Assembly: GCF_016820515.1 (NCBI RefSeq)
Contig: NZ_JADHDV010000011.1
Location: 62,001-126,000, forward strand
Length of the DNA stretch: 64,000 nucleotides
Direction of reading: 5' to 3'
Source of the DNA: Pseudoxanthomonas beigongshangi
GTDB lineage: Bacteria > Pseudomonadota > Gammaproteobacteria > Xanthomonadales > Xanthomonadaceae
Each line of letters starts with the position of its first letter. Position 1 is the first letter of the stretch. Below the pieces are notes generated by a model. The model was not told the DNA's origin. It saw only the letters and a program-made list of their open reading frames with translations, and ran no database searches. The translations under genes and the position numbers were made by a program. Below, one piece after another: positions 16,719 to 25,455 of the stretch.

Positions 16719-16811
16719 ATGAAGATGAACGCCCACGCCCATGCTGACAGCGCGGCCCGCCAGGCCTCGGGCATGACCTCGCGTGCGCGTCGACCGGAAT
16801 CCTGCTCCTAG
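16719..16811 (+). CDS. Putative Arg-containing leader peptide upstream of argF'
   Basis: A 30-codon ORF (first residues MKMNAHAHAD). Its second half carries four Arg codons, three clustered at codons 22, 24 and 25 (CGT GCG CGT CGA). The stop TAG at 16809-16811 shares its last base with the start of a GCTGGGT segment able to block the downstream terminator. A weak promoter-like pair (TTGCGC 16681, AGGATT 16705, 18 apart) would start transcription almost at the ATG, so translation may be leaderless. Role as attenuator peptide is inferred from the layout. Confidence 0.5.
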   Translation: MKMNAHAHADSAARQASGMTSRARRPESCS

Positions 16812-16871
16812 CTGGGTCGCCCGGACGTTTTCGCCTGTCTTGACGGAACCCAGCCAGAGGCTGGGTTTTTT
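16811..16871 (+). promoter_or_regulatory. Candidate arginine attenuator (antiterminator/terminator pair)
   Basis: Three segments compete. A: GCTGGGT (16811-16817), overlapping the leader stop codon. B: AACCCAGCC (16847-16855). C: GGCTGGGTT (16859-16867). B:C is a 9-bp terminator stem with loop AGA and a T-run (16866-16871). A:B pairs over 7 bp and excludes B:C. A ribosome reaching the stop codon would cover A and allow termination; a ribosome waiting at the Arg codons would leave A free and allow read-through into argF'. Confidence 0.6.
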
Positions 16872-16920
16872 CGTTTTCCGCCCCCGAATTTCCGCAACAT
16901 TCCCGAACCAGGATGCCTTG

Positions 16921-17934
16921 ATGAAGCACTTCTTGAACACGCAGGACTGGAGCCGCGCCGAGCTGGATGCCTTGCTGGCGCAGGCGGCGCGATACAAGCA
17001 GGACAAGCTGGGCGATGCGCTGAAAGGCAAATCGATCGCGCTGGTGTTCTTCAATCCCTCCATGCGCACCCGCACCAGTTTCGAGCTGGGCGCCTTCCAG
17101 TTGGGCGGGCATGCGGTGGTCCTGCAGCCGGGCAAGGACGCGTGGCCGATCGAGTTCAACCTGGGCACGGTGATGGACGGCGATACCGAGGAGCACATCG
17201 CCGAGGTGGCGAAGGTGCTGGGCCGCTATGTCGACCTGATCGGCGTGCGCGCGTTCCCGAAGTTCATCGACTGGGCCCATGACCGCGAGGACATCGTGCT
17301 GAAGTCGTTCGCCAGGTATTCGCCGGTGCCGGTGATCAACATGGAGACGATCACCCATCCCTGCCAGGAACTGGCGCACGCGTTGGCGCTGCAGGAACAC
17401 TTCGGCACCACCGATCTGCGCGGCAAGAAGTACGTGCTGACCTGGACCTATCATCCCAAGCCGCTGAACACCGCAGTGGCCAACTCGGCGCTGACCATCG
17501 CCACCCGGCTGGGCATGGACGTGACCCTGCTGTGCCCGACCCCGGACTACATCCTGGACGAGCGCTACATGGGTTGGGCCGAGCAGAACGTGGCCGAGAG
17601 CGGCGGCTCGCTGGCCGTCAGCCATGACATCGAAAGCGCCTACCGCGGCGCCGACGTGGTCTACGCCAAGAGCTGGGGCGCGCTGCCGTTCTTCGGCAAC
17701 TGGGAGCCGGAAAAACCCATCCGCGACCAGTACAAGCACTTCATCGTCGACGAGGCCAAGATGGCGCTGACCAACAACGGCGTTTTCTCGCATTGCCTGC
17801 CGTTGCGCCGCAACGTCAAGGCCACCGACGCGGTGATGGATTCGCCGCAGTGCATCGCCATCGACGAGGCGGAGAACCGCCTGCATGTGCAGAAGGCGAT
17901 CATGGCCGCGCTGATGAGCAGCCGGGATTCGTGA
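16921..17934 (+). CDS. argF': N-acetylornithine carbamoyltransferase
   Basis: This enzyme carbamoylates N-acetylornithine to N-acetylcitrulline, the xanthomonad variant of the urea-cycle step. 337 aa. Carbamoyl-phosphate site: [17 protein letters not shown] (residues 43-59). HPCQELAH and [15 protein letters not shown] are present, the latter with Lys300, which corresponds to the carboxylated Lys302 of the Xanthomonas campestris enzyme. Trp75 and Glu90 match Trp77 and Glu92 of that enzyme; Glu at this place selects N-acetyl- over N-succinylornithine. First gene of the arg operon, behind the predicted attenuator. Ordinary ornithine carbamoyltransferase is excluded by these residues. Confidence 0.95.
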   Translation: MKHFLNTQDWSRAELDALLAQAARYKQDKLGDALKGKSIALVFFNPSMRTRTSFELGAFQLGGHAVVLQPGKDAWPIEFNLGTVMDGDTEEHIAEVAKVLGRYVDLIGVRAFPKFIDWAHDREDIVLKSFARYSPVPVINMETITHPCQELAHALALQEHFGTTDLRGKKYVLTWTYHPKPLNTAVANSALTIATRLGMDVTLLCPTPDYILDERYMGWAEQNVAESGGSLAVSHDIESAYRGADVVYAKSWGALPFFGNWEPEKPIRDQYKHFIVDEAKMALTNNGVFSHCLPLRRNVKATDAVMDSPQCIAIDEAENRLHVQKAIMAALMSSRDS

Positions 17935-18054
17935 TTCGGGATTGGGGATTCGCATGAGCGAATCCGGCGTCCCTGACCAACTTCAACTGAGAGATACCCC
18001 CATGTCGCAATCGAACGCTTCCACGAATCCCCAATCCCCGACCCCCAATCCCGG
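17923..18054. repeat. GATTSGGGATT repeat pair, inverted, across the argF'-argG junction
   Basis: A run of GGGATTCG/GGGATTGG units (17923-17952) meets an inverted copy (18024-18054). GGGATTGGGGATTCG (17938-17952) and CGAATCCCCAATCCC (18024-18038) pair perfectly over 15 bp, enclosing the argG start codon at 18002. The right arm is translated as part of ArgG. Related sequence occurs at 27966-27996 and, degenerate, at 52695-52716. Confidence 0.7.
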
Positions 18055-19243
18055 CTCCAAGGACATCGTCCTCGCCTTCTCCGGCGGCCTCGACACCAGC
18101 TTCTGCATTCCCTATCTGCAGGAGCGCGGCTGGGCCGTGCATACCGTGTTCGCCGACACCGGCGGCGTGGATGCCGAGGAACGCGCCTATATCGAACAGC
18201 GTGCCGCCGAACTGGGCGCGGCCAGCCACGTCACCGTGGATGGCGGCCCGGCGATCTGGAACGGCTTCGTCAAGCCGTTCGTGTGGGCGGGCGAGGGCTA
18301 CCAGGGCCAGTATCCGCTGCTGGTCTCCGACCGTTACCTGATCGTCGATGCCGCGCTCAAGCGCGCCGCCGAACTTGGCACCAACGCGATTGCCCACGGC
18401 TGCACCGGCATGGGCAACGACCAGGTCCGCTTCGACCTGGCGGTCAAGGCGTCGGGCGACTACCGCATCGTCGCGCCGATCCGCGAAATCCAGAAAGAGC
18501 ACACCCAGACCCGCGCCTACGAGCAGCAGTACCTGGAAGAGCGCGGGTTCGGCGTGCGCGCCAAGCAGAAGAGCTACACCATCAACGAGAACCTGCTGGG
18601 CGTGACCCTGTCCGGCGGCGAGATCGACAAGTGGGAAGCCCCGGGCGAAGGTGCGCGCGGCTGGTGCGCGCCGCGCAGCGAGTGGCCGGAGCAGGCCCTG
18701 CGCGTGACCGTCGGCTTCAAGCAGGGCGAAGCGGTGAGCCTGGACGGCCAGGCGCTGGACGGCGCCCAACTGCTGGCGAAGTTGAACGCGCTGTTTGCCC
18801 CGTATGGCGTGGGGCGTGGCATGTACACCGGCGACACCACCATCGGCCTGAAGGGCCGCATCGTGTACGAAGCACCGGGCCTGATCGCCCTGCTGGCGGC
18901 GCACCGCGCGCTGGAGGAGGCGGTGCTGACCAAGCAGCAGAACCGCTTCAAGCCGGAAGTGGCGCGCAAGTGGGTGGAAGTGGTGTACGAAGGCTTCTTC
19001 CACGATCCGATCAAGACCGACCTGGAAGCCTTCCTGGCGTCCTCGCAGGCGACCGTCAATGGCGAGGTCGTGCTGGAAACCCGCGGCGCCCGCGTCGACG
19101 CGGTGGCGGTGAAGTCGCCGCACCTGCTCAATGCAAAGGGCGCGACCTACGCCCAGTCGGCCGACTGGGGCGTGGAGGAGGCGGAAGGCTTCATCAAGCT
19201 GTTCGGCATGAGCAGCACGCTGTGGGCCGAGATCAACCGCTGA
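18002..19243 (+). CDS. argG: Argininosuccinate synthase
   Basis: Joins citrulline and aspartate with ATP to give argininosuccinate. The ATP-binding loop [12 protein letters not shown] (about residues 24-35) and [11 protein letters not shown] are clear, as is [11 protein letters not shown]. About 413 aa. The usual protein begins right before [10 protein letters not shown]; here about 19 extra residues ([14 protein letters not shown] and before) precede it, and they are encoded by an inverted copy of an intergenic repeat. ATG 18002 has only a weak GAGAG upstream; in-frame ATG 17954 with GGGG upstream is an alternative. The stop overlaps the next ATG (TGATG). Confidence 0.95.
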   Translation: MSQSNASTNPQSPTPNPGSKDIVLAFSGGLDTSFCIPYLQERGWAVHTVFADTGGVDAEERAYIEQRAAELGAASHVTVDGGPAIWNGFVKPFVWAGEGYQGQYPLLVSDRYLIVDAALKRAAELGTNAIAHGCTGMGNDQVRFDLAVKASGDYRIVAPIREIQKEHTQTRAYEQQYLEERGFGVRAKQKSYTINENLLGVTLSGGEIDKWEAPGEGARGWCAPRSEWPEQALRVTVGFKQGEAVSLDGQALDGAQLLAKLNALFAPYGVGRGMYTGDTTIGLKGRIVYEAPGLIALLAAHRALEEAVLTKQQNRFKPEVARKWVEVVYEGFFHDPIKTDLEAFLASSQATVNGEVVLETRGARVDAVAVKSPHLLNAKGATYAQSADWGVEEAEGFIKLFGMSSTLWAEINR

Positions 19244-19512
19244 TGGTCTTTCTGGCGCGAACGCGTTCGGGCTTGCGGGAAGCGTTGGATTTGGCGACCG
19301 TTGCTGGTGGCGCCGTCTCGTGTAGCGCGGCCGCGATCTCCGAGAATGGTTTCAGGAGTCACCAGGGCGTGCCGCTGACCCGCTTCTCCGATTCGATTTC
19401 GTTCGCGCATGTAGAAGATATCGCACGGGCGATCGCGACCATAGATGAGCATCATCCGGGTGTCCGGATATGGCTAGAACAGCACGAGACAAGGGCGGGC
19501 TCCAATGAGTGA
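19243..19512 (+). CDS. Small protein of unknown function within the arg operon
   Basis: 89 aa, not recognised. Its ATG overlaps the argG stop (TGATG) and its end overlaps the argE start by 8 bases, so ribosomes would pass straight through, which argues that it is real. Codon use is unlike its neighbours: AGG, ATA, CTA, GTA, TTT and TGT codons appear, whereas adjacent genes are strongly GC-biased at third positions. No signal peptide, no membrane segment. The C-terminal half (SFAHVEDIARAIATIDEHHP) looks helical and may bind a partner. It may be weakly expressed or acquired. Confidence 0.55.
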   Translation: MVFLARTRSGLREALDLATVAGGAVSCSAAAISENGFRSHQGVPLTRFSDSISFAHVEDIARAIATIDEHHPGVRIWLEQHETRAGSNE

Positions 19513-20599
19513 GTTGCTTGAAAGCAGTTTGCGTCATCTCGAACAGTTGGTGTCCCACGACACCCGCAATCCGCCGCGCGCCATCACCACCGGCGGCATC
19601 TTCGACTACATCCGCGCGCAGTTGCTGGACTTCAATGTCGAGGTGATCGACCATGGTGCCGGCGCGGTGTCGCTGTTCGCCGTGCGCGGGCAGCCGAAGC
19701 GGGTGTTCAACGTGCACCTGGACACGGTGCCTTCGTCGCCGGCGTGGACCGCCGATCCGCTGAAGCTGCGGGTCGAGGGCGACCGTGCCATTGGCCTGGG
19801 CGCCTGCGACATCAAGGGCGCCGCCGCCGGCCTGATCGCCGCCGCGCAGGTCACCTCGGGCGACGCCGCGTTCCTGTTCTCCAGCGACGAGGAAGCCAAC
19901 GACCCGCGCTGCATCGCGGCGTTCCTCGCACGCGATCATGGTTTCAGCGAAGCCATCGTCGCCGAGCCCACCCAGGGCCAGGCGGTGCTGGCGCATCGCG
20001 GCATCAGCGCGGTGCGGATGGCGTTCAAGGGGCAGGCCGGGCACGCTTCGGCCGAGAACGCGTTGTCGCTGAGCGCGCTGCACAACGCGATGCGCTGGGG
20101 CACCACCGCGCTGGATCATGTGCAGGCCCAGCACCACCTGCGTTTCGGTGGTCTGACCGGACTGCGCTTCAACATCGGCCGGGTCGAGGGCGGCATCAAG
20201 GCCAACATGATCGCGCCCAGCGCCGAAGTGCGGTTCGGCTTCCGGCCGCTGCCGTCGCAGGACATGGACGCGTTGCACGCGCAGTTCCGCGCGTTCGCCA
20301 ACCCCGACGCGCTGGCCGAGTACGAGGAGACCTTCCGCGGCCCATCGCTGCCTTCAGGCGACGTCGCCCGCGCCGAGGAGCGACGCCTGGCCGCGCGCGA
20401 TCTGGCCGACGAACTCGGCTTGCCGGTCGGCAACGCGGTGGACTTCTGGACCGAGGCCTCGCTGTTCTCGCAGGCCGGCCTGACCGCGCTGGTGTACGGC
20501 CCGGGCGACATCGCCCAGGCGCATACCGCCGACGAATGGGTCGCGCTCGACCAGCTTCAACACTACGCCGCCACCGTGCAGCGGATTTTCACCGCATAA
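19505..20599 (+). CDS. argE: N-acetylcitrulline/acetylornithine deacetylase (M20 family)
   Basis: A 364-aa dinuclear zinc amidase. In this pathway the substrate is N-acetylcitrulline, made by argF', and the product is citrulline for argG. Motifs in order: VHLDTVPSSP (zinc His and Asp, about 70-79), GLGACDIKGAAAG (bridging Asp), FSSDEEAND (general-base Glu and metal Glu), AEPTQG, and near the C-terminus EASLFSQAGLTAL and AQAHTADEW (last His ligand). Succinyl-diaminopimelate desuccinylase is a relative, but the operon decides for arginine. The preceding orf overlaps its start. Confidence 0.93.
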   Translation: MSELLESSLRHLEQLVSHDTRNPPRAITTGGIFDYIRAQLLDFNVEVIDHGAGAVSLFAVRGQPKRVFNVHLDTVPSSPAWTADPLKLRVEGDRAIGLGACDIKGAAAGLIAAAQVTSGDAAFLFSSDEEANDPRCIAAFLARDHGFSEAIVAEPTQGQAVLAHRGISAVRMAFKGQAGHASAENALSLSALHNAMRWGTTALDHVQAQHHLRFGGLTGLRFNIGRVEGGIKANMIAPSAEVRFGFRPLPSQDMDALHAQFRAFANPDALAEYEETFRGPSLPSGDVARAEERRLAARDLADELGLPVGNAVDFWTEASLFSQAGLTALVYGPGDIAQAHTADEWVALDQLQHYAATVQRIFTA

Positions 20600-20617
20600 C
20601 CGAGACCCGCAGAAACG

Positions 20618-21934
20618 ATGGAATCGAACAAGCAAACCCGGCAGACCATCATCCGGCTGCTCTCCAGCATGGCCAGCGCGAAGGAGATTTCGCAGTACGT
20701 CAAGCGCTTCTCGCAGCTGGACGCCAAGCGCTTCGCCGTGGTCAAGGTCGGCGGCGCGGTGTTGCGCGACGACCTGGAGGCGCTGACCTCCTCGCTGACC
20801 TTCCTGCAGGAAGTCGGCCTGACCCCGATCGTCGTGCACGGCGCCGGCCCGCAGCTGGACGAGGAGATGAACGCCGCCGGCATCGTCAAGCAGACCGTCA
20901 ACGGCCTGCGCGTGACCACGCCGGAAGTGCTGGCGATCGTGCGCAAGGTGTTCCTGCAGCAGAACCTGGCGCTGGTGGAGGCCCTGCAGCAGGGCGGCGC
21001 GCGGGCGACCTCGATCGTGTCCGGCGTGTTCGAGGCCGAATACAAGGACCAGCCGACCTACGGCCTGGTCGGCGACGTCACCCGCATCAACCTGGCGCCG
21101 ATCGAGGCCAGCCTGCACGCCGGGTCGATTCCGGTCATCGCCAGCATGGGCGAGACCGTCGGCGGGCAGATCCTCAACATCAACGCCGATTTCGCCGCCA
21201 ACGAACTGGTGCAGGTGCTGCAACCCTACAAGATCATCTTCCTGACCGGCACCGGTGGCTTGCTGGGCGCTGACGGCAAGGTCATCGACTCGATCAACCT
21301 GTCCACCGAGTACGACGAGCTGATGGCGCAGCCGTGGATCAACGGCGGCATGCGGGTGAAGATCGAGCAGATCAAGGACCTGCTGGACAAGTTGCCGCTG
21401 ACCTCGTCGGTGTCGATCACCAAGCCGGCGGAACTGGCCAAGGAACTGTTCACCCATCGCGGCTCCGGCACGCTGGTGCGGCGCGGCGAACGGGTGCTGC
21501 GCTTCGATTCCTGGGAAGGCGTGGATCGGCAGCGCCTGCGCGAGCTGATCGAATCGAGTTTCGGGCGGCGCCTGCTGCCGGACTATTTCGAGCGCACCGC
21601 GCCGCATCGCGTCTACATCAGCGAGAACTATCGCACTGCGCTGATCCTGACCCACGAGGACGGCTTCGCCTACCTGGACAAGTTCGCGGTGCTCGACGAC
21701 GCGCAGGGCGAAGGCCTCGGGCGTGCGGTCTGGCACGTAATGCGCGAGGAAAACCCGCAGCTGTTCTGGCGTTCGCGCCACAACAACCCGGTCAACATCT
21801 TCTACTACGCCGAGTCCGACGGCTGCTACAAGCAGGAGAAGTGGAAGGTGTTCTGGTACGGCATCGACAGCTTCGACGACATCGAGCGTTGCGTGGCCCA
21901 TTGCCGCACGCGCCAGCCGACCCTGGTGGATTGA
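20618..21934 (+). CDS. argB: Bifunctional N-acetylglutamate kinase / N-acetylglutamate synthase
   Basis: A 438-aa fusion that carries the first two arginine steps. Residues about 1-285 are an amino-acid kinase domain ([40 protein letters not shown]). Residues about 290-438 are a GNAT domain of the vertebrate-like NAGS type ([38 protein letters not shown], with the acetyl-CoA loop QGEGLG, then [13 protein letters not shown]). This architecture is known and characterised in Xanthomonas campestris. It removes the need for separate argA or argJ. 18 bases after argE. Confidence 0.95.
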   Translation: MESNKQTRQTIIRLLSSMASAKEISQYVKRFSQLDAKRFAVVKVGGAVLRDDLEALTSSLTFLQEVGLTPIVVHGAGPQLDEEMNAAGIVKQTVNGLRVTTPEVLAIVRKVFLQQNLALVEALQQGGARATSIVSGVFEAEYKDQPTYGLVGDVTRINLAPIEASLHAGSIPVIASMGETVGGQILNINADFAANELVQVLQPYKIIFLTGTGGLLGADGKVIDSINLSTEYDELMAQPWINGGMRVKIEQIKDLLDKLPLTSSVSITKPAELAKELFTHRGSGTLVRRGERVLRFDSWEGVDRQRLRELIESSFGRRLLPDYFERTAPHRVYISENYRTALILTHEDGFAYLDKFAVLDDAQGEGLGRAVWHVMREENPQLFWRSRHNNPVNIFYYAESDGCYKQEKWKVFWYGIDSFDDIERCVAHCRTRQPTLVD

Positions 21935-21935
21935 G

Positions 21936-22553
21936 ATGACGACGGACACGACTGGCCTCTGGCAGCAGGTTCCCCGGCTGGAAGGACGCCACGCACGCCT
22001 GGAGCCGCTGCAGCGCGCACACGCGGACGGCCTGCGCGCGGCACTGGAAGGCGATGCCCTGGCCGCGCTCTGGTACACCAATGTGCCGCGCGCGGCCGAG
22101 GTCGACACCTACCTGGATGGCGTGTTCGCCACCCAGGCGCAGGGCAGGATCCTGCCGTTCGTGGTGCGGGATGCCGCCGGCGACATCGTCGGCAGTACGC
22201 GCTTCTATGATCTGGAACCCACGGTGCCGCGCGTCAGCATCGGCTACACCTGGTACGCGCCGCGGGTGCAGCGTACCGGCCTCAATACCGAAGCCAAACT
22301 CCTGCTCTTGACCCATGCGTTCGAAACGCTGGGCTGCATCAGCGTGATGTTCGAGACCAGCTGGTTCAACCAGCGCTCGCGCGCGGCCATCGCCCGCCTG
22401 GGCGCGAAACAGGACGGCGTGCTGCGCAACCATCGGCGTCATGCCGATGGCAGCCCGCGCGATACCGTCATTTTCTCCATCCTCGACAACGAATGGCCGG
22501 CGGTGAAGCGCAACCTGCTTTCGCGCCTGGCCCAGCATGAGTCCTCCCCATGA
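21936..22553 (+). CDS. GNAT acetyltransferase, RimJ/RimL type
   Basis: 205 aa, one base after argB and overlapping argC by ATGA, so fully inside the arg operon. It has the RimJ/RimL pattern: [20 protein letters not shown] at the N-terminus, [10 protein letters not shown] with [20 protein letters not shown] (acetyl-CoA region), and [20 protein letters not shown] near the end. It acetylates an amine, perhaps an amino group of a protein or small metabolite. A role in the acetylated arginine pathway is suggested by position alone; synthase activity is already covered by the argB fusion. Confidence 0.85.
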   Translation: MTTDTTGLWQQVPRLEGRHARLEPLQRAHADGLRAALEGDALAALWYTNVPRAAEVDTYLDGVFATQAQGRILPFVVRDAAGDIVGSTRFYDLEPTVPRVSIGYTWYAPRVQRTGLNTEAKLLLLTHAFETLGCISVMFETSWFNQRSRAAIARLGAKQDGVLRNHRRHADGSPRDTVIFSILDNEWPAVKRNLLSRLAQHESSP

Positions 22554-23521
22554 AAACCGTCGGCATCGTCGGCGCGCGCGGACATACCGGCGCCGAACTG
22601 ATCAAACTGATTGCCCGCCATCCGCAACTGGAACTGGCGTTCGTGTCCTCGCGCGAGCTGGACGGACAGAAAGTCAGCGACCACATCGCCGATTTCGCCG
22701 GCGGACTGCGCTACGAAAACCTCAGCCATGAACAGGTCGGCGGCAGGGGCGCCGACGCCGTGATCCTGGCGCTGCCCAACGGCAAGGCGGCCGAACTGGT
22801 CGCCGCCATCGATACGCAGGCGCCGGAGACGGTGGTGGTGGACCTGTCCGCCGATTATCGCTTCAACTCCGACTGGTACTACGGCCTGCCGGAACTGACG
22901 CGCGACGCCTATGCCGGGCAGAAACGCATCAGCAATCCAGGCTGCTATGCCACCGCGATGCAACTGGCGATCGCGCCGGTGCTGGACCAACTGGCAGGCC
23001 CCCCCCAGTGCTTTGGTGTTTCTGGCTACTCCGGCGCCGGCACCACGCCGTCGGACAAGAACAATGTCGAGCTGCTGCGCGACAACCTGATGCCGTACGC
23101 GCTGACCGATCACATGCACGAACGCGAGGTCAGCCGGCACCTGGGCGTGCCGGTGGAGTTCATGCCGCACGTGGCGCCGCATTTTCGCGGCATCACCATG
23201 ACGGTCAACCTGTATCTGCAACAGGCGGTCAAGCGGGACGACATGCGCGATCTGTACGGGCAGCGTTACGCCGGCGAACCGCTCGTCCGCGTTACCGATG
23301 ACGCGCCATGGGTGAGTCGCATCGCCGGCCGGCATGGTGTGGAAATCGGTGGATTCACCGTGGCGCCGGGTGGCAAGCGCATCGTGGTGGTGGCGACCCT
23401 GGACAACCTGCTGAAGGGCGCGGCGACCCAGGCAATGCAGAACCTCAACCGCGCCTTCGGCTTCGACGAACTGGAGAGCATTCCGGTGGACACATTCCAT
23501 CACGAGGAGGGCAGGGCATGA
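22550..23521 (+). CDS. argC: N-acetyl-gamma-glutamyl-phosphate reductase
   Basis: Reduces N-acetylglutamyl phosphate to the semialdehyde with NADPH. 323 aa. Nucleotide site [15 protein letters not shown] (3-17), catalytic Cys132 in SNPGCYATA, and [24 protein letters not shown] carries the active-site His. It overlaps both neighbours by ATGA (GNAT before, argH after). The acetylornithine aminotransferase (argD) needed next is not in this window. Confidence 0.95.
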   Translation: MKTVGIVGARGHTGAELIKLIARHPQLELAFVSSRELDGQKVSDHIADFAGGLRYENLSHEQVGGRGADAVILALPNGKAAELVAAIDTQAPETVVVDLSADYRFNSDWYYGLPELTRDAYAGQKRISNPGCYATAMQLAIAPVLDQLAGPPQCFGVSGYSGAGTTPSDKNNVELLRDNLMPYALTDHMHEREVSRHLGVPVEFMPHVAPHFRGITMTVNLYLQQAVKRDDMRDLYGQRYAGEPLVRVTDDAPWVSRIAGRHGVEIGGFTVAPGGKRIVVVATLDNLLKGAATQAMQNLNRAFGFDELESIPVDTFHHEEGRA

Positions 23522-24816
23522 GCGACCTGTTGTGGCAGAAGCCCGGCATCACGGTCGACGCGGAAATCCAGCGGTTCCTGGCCGGCGACGACGTGTTGCT
23601 GGATCGCGAATTCTTCCTGCACGACATCCAGGCCAGTACCGCGCATGCGGAGGGGCTGCAACATATCGGCATCCTGTCGGCGGACGAGCTGGCCGGGCTG
23701 AAGCGCGAGCTGGCTGCACTGGCCGAGGATTTCAGCACCGGCCGCTTCGTACTGGACGAGCGCTACGAGGACGGCCATTCCGCCATCGAGGCGCGGTTGA
23801 CCGAGCGTCTGGGCGACGCCGGCCGCAAGATCCACACCGGCCGCAGCCGCAACGACCAGATCCTGGTCGCCACCCGCCTGTGGCTGAAGGAAAAGCTGGC
23901 GCGCACGGCGGCGCTGTGCCGCGAGGTCGCCAAGGTCGCCCTGGATCGCGCGGTGGCCGAGCAATCGCTGCCGCTGCCCGGCTACACCCATATCCAGCGG
24001 GCGGTGGTGTCGTCGGCGGGCATGTGGTGGGCCGGCTGGACCGAGGCGTTCATCGACAACGCCATCCGTGCCGGCGATACCCTCAAACTGGTCGATGCCA
24101 ATCCGCTGGGCACCGCGGCCGGCTATGGCGTTAATCTGAAGCTGGATCGCGAGCACACCACCGTGGCGCTTGGCTTCGAGCGCATGCAGATCAGCCCCAT
24201 CTACGCGCAACTCTCGCGCGGAAAGTTCGAGATGGCCGCGCTGGAAGCACTCGGCGCCGCGACCCTGGACCTACGCCGCATCGCCTGGGATCTGTCGCTG
24301 TTCACCAGCGCCGAATTCGGTTTCGTCGCGCTGCCTGCGCAGTACACCACCGGCAGTTCGATCATGCCGAACAAGCGCAATCCCGATGTGATCGAACTGA
24401 TGCGCGCCACCCACGCCAGCGTGGCGGCGGCGCGCACCGAGATCGAACAGTTGCTGTCGCTGCCATCCGGCTACCACCGCGATCTGCAGGCCAGCAAGGG
24501 TGCCATCTTCCATGGCTTCAGTCGCGGCCTGCCGGCGCTGGAACTGTTGCCGGCGTTGCTGGCCAACCTGGAATGGCGCGAGGACCGGCTGCGCGCGGCG
24601 ATCGATTCGGGCATGTACGCGACCGACGTGGCGGTGGAAGCCGCGGTGGCGGGCATACCCTTCCGCGAGGCCTACAAGGCCGCTGCCGCGGCGGCGGACA
24701 CGGCCGGGCAGGGACGTACCCCGGAAGGCAGCCTGGATGCGCGGGTGTCGCCGGGCGCCGCCGCCGACCTGCGGCTGGATACCCTGCGCCGGCGCCTGGT
24801 CGCGTTGGAGGGTTGA
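23518..24816 (+). CDS. argH: Argininosuccinate lyase
   Basis: Splits argininosuccinate into arginine and fumarate. 432 aa. The fumarase/aspartase signature [17 protein letters not shown] (about 280-296) includes the catalytic Ser. [10 protein letters not shown] (about 108-117) and the TH pair in GYTHIQRA (catalytic His) are present. Start ATG 23518 overlaps the argC stop. Cytosolic homotetramer by family rule. Confidence 0.96.
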   Translation: MSDLLWQKPGITVDAEIQRFLAGDDVLLDREFFLHDIQASTAHAEGLQHIGILSADELAGLKRELAALAEDFSTGRFVLDERYEDGHSAIEARLTERLGDAGRKIHTGRSRNDQILVATRLWLKEKLARTAALCREVAKVALDRAVAEQSLPLPGYTHIQRAVVSSAGMWWAGWTEAFIDNAIRAGDTLKLVDANPLGTAAGYGVNLKLDREHTTVALGFERMQISPIYAQLSRGKFEMAALEALGAATLDLRRIAWDLSLFTSAEFGFVALPAQYTTGSSIMPNKRNPDVIELMRATHASVAAARTEIEQLLSLPSGYHRDLQASKGAIFHGFSRGLPALELLPALLANLEWREDRLRAAIDSGMYATDVAVEAAVAGIPFREAYKAAAAAADTAGQGRTPEGSLDARVSPGAAADLRLDTLRRRLVALEG

Positions 24817-24819
24817 CTC

Positions 24820-25176
24820 ATGTCGCCGGTCAGTCGCGCCAATGCCGAACACTACGCGTGGGGCCAGGGCTGCGATGGCTGGCATCTGCTCAAGGATGCG
24901 GGCCTGAGCGTGATCGAGGAGCGGATGCCGCCGGGTACGGCGGAAGTCAGGCACTTCCACGCCCAGGCGCGCCAGTTCTTCTACGTGCTGGATGGGCAGG
25001 CCGAACTGGAAGTGGAAGGCGCCGTTTCCCTGCTCCAGGCCGGACAGGGGCTGCACGTCGCGCCGGGGCAGGCGCACCGGATGCGCAACCGTGGCGGCAC
25101 GGATGCGCGCTTCCTGGTGATTTCGTCCCCGCGTGCGCACGGCGATCGCCATCCCGCGCCGGAGAATCGTGCATGA
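24820..25176 (+). CDS. Cupin-domain protein
   Basis: 118 aa, a single cupin_2 barrel. The first motif RHFHAQARQFFYVLDGQAE supplies the two His and a Gln where Glu is usual; the second, GQGLHVAPGQAHRMRN, supplies the last His. It could bind a metal and act as a dioxygenase, isomerase or sensor. Three bases after argH and overlapping the next ORF by ATGA, it belongs to the operon, but no arginine or proline step is missing that it would fill. Confidence 0.82.
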   Translation: MSPVSRANAEHYAWGQGCDGWHLLKDAGLSVIEERMPPGTAEVRHFHAQARQFFYVLDGQAELEVEGAVSLLQAGQGLHVAPGQAHRMRNRGGTDARFLVISSPRAHGDRHPAPENRA

Positions 25177-25433
25177 AGACCCGCTACCTGGTGATGGCGA
25201 TGCGGACGCCGGACTTCCGCGATGACGTCATCGCGCCGCACCACGCTTTCCTGGATGGCCTGCGCGAGGCGGGCCTGCTGGAAATGACCGGCGGTTTCAG
25301 TGATCGCAGCGGCGGCGCCTATCTGCTGGCGGGCATCGGTTCGCTCGATGAGGCACGCGCCATCGCCGCGCGCGATCCGCTGGCGATCACCGGCAGTTCG
25401 CTGCTGACCGTGTACGAATGGAACACCCGTTGA
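25173..25433 (+). CDS. YciI-family protein
   Basis: 86 aa, ferredoxin-like YciI fold: YLVMAMRTPDF, HHAFLDGLREAGLLEMTGGF (family His plus hydrophobic pocket), SLDEARAIAARDPLAITG. Members are small enzymes or binding proteins of mostly unknown role, some resembling muconolactone isomerase. Coupled to the cupin gene by ATGA and 22 bases before proB. A functional pair with the cupin is likely given the overlap, but the reaction is unknown. Confidence 0.8.
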   Translation: MKTRYLVMAMRTPDFRDDVIAPHHAFLDGLREAGLLEMTGGFSDRSGGAYLLAGIGSLDEARAIAARDPLAITGSSLLTVYEWNTR

Positions 25434-25455
25434 AGAAGCCGCCACCGAGTCCGAC

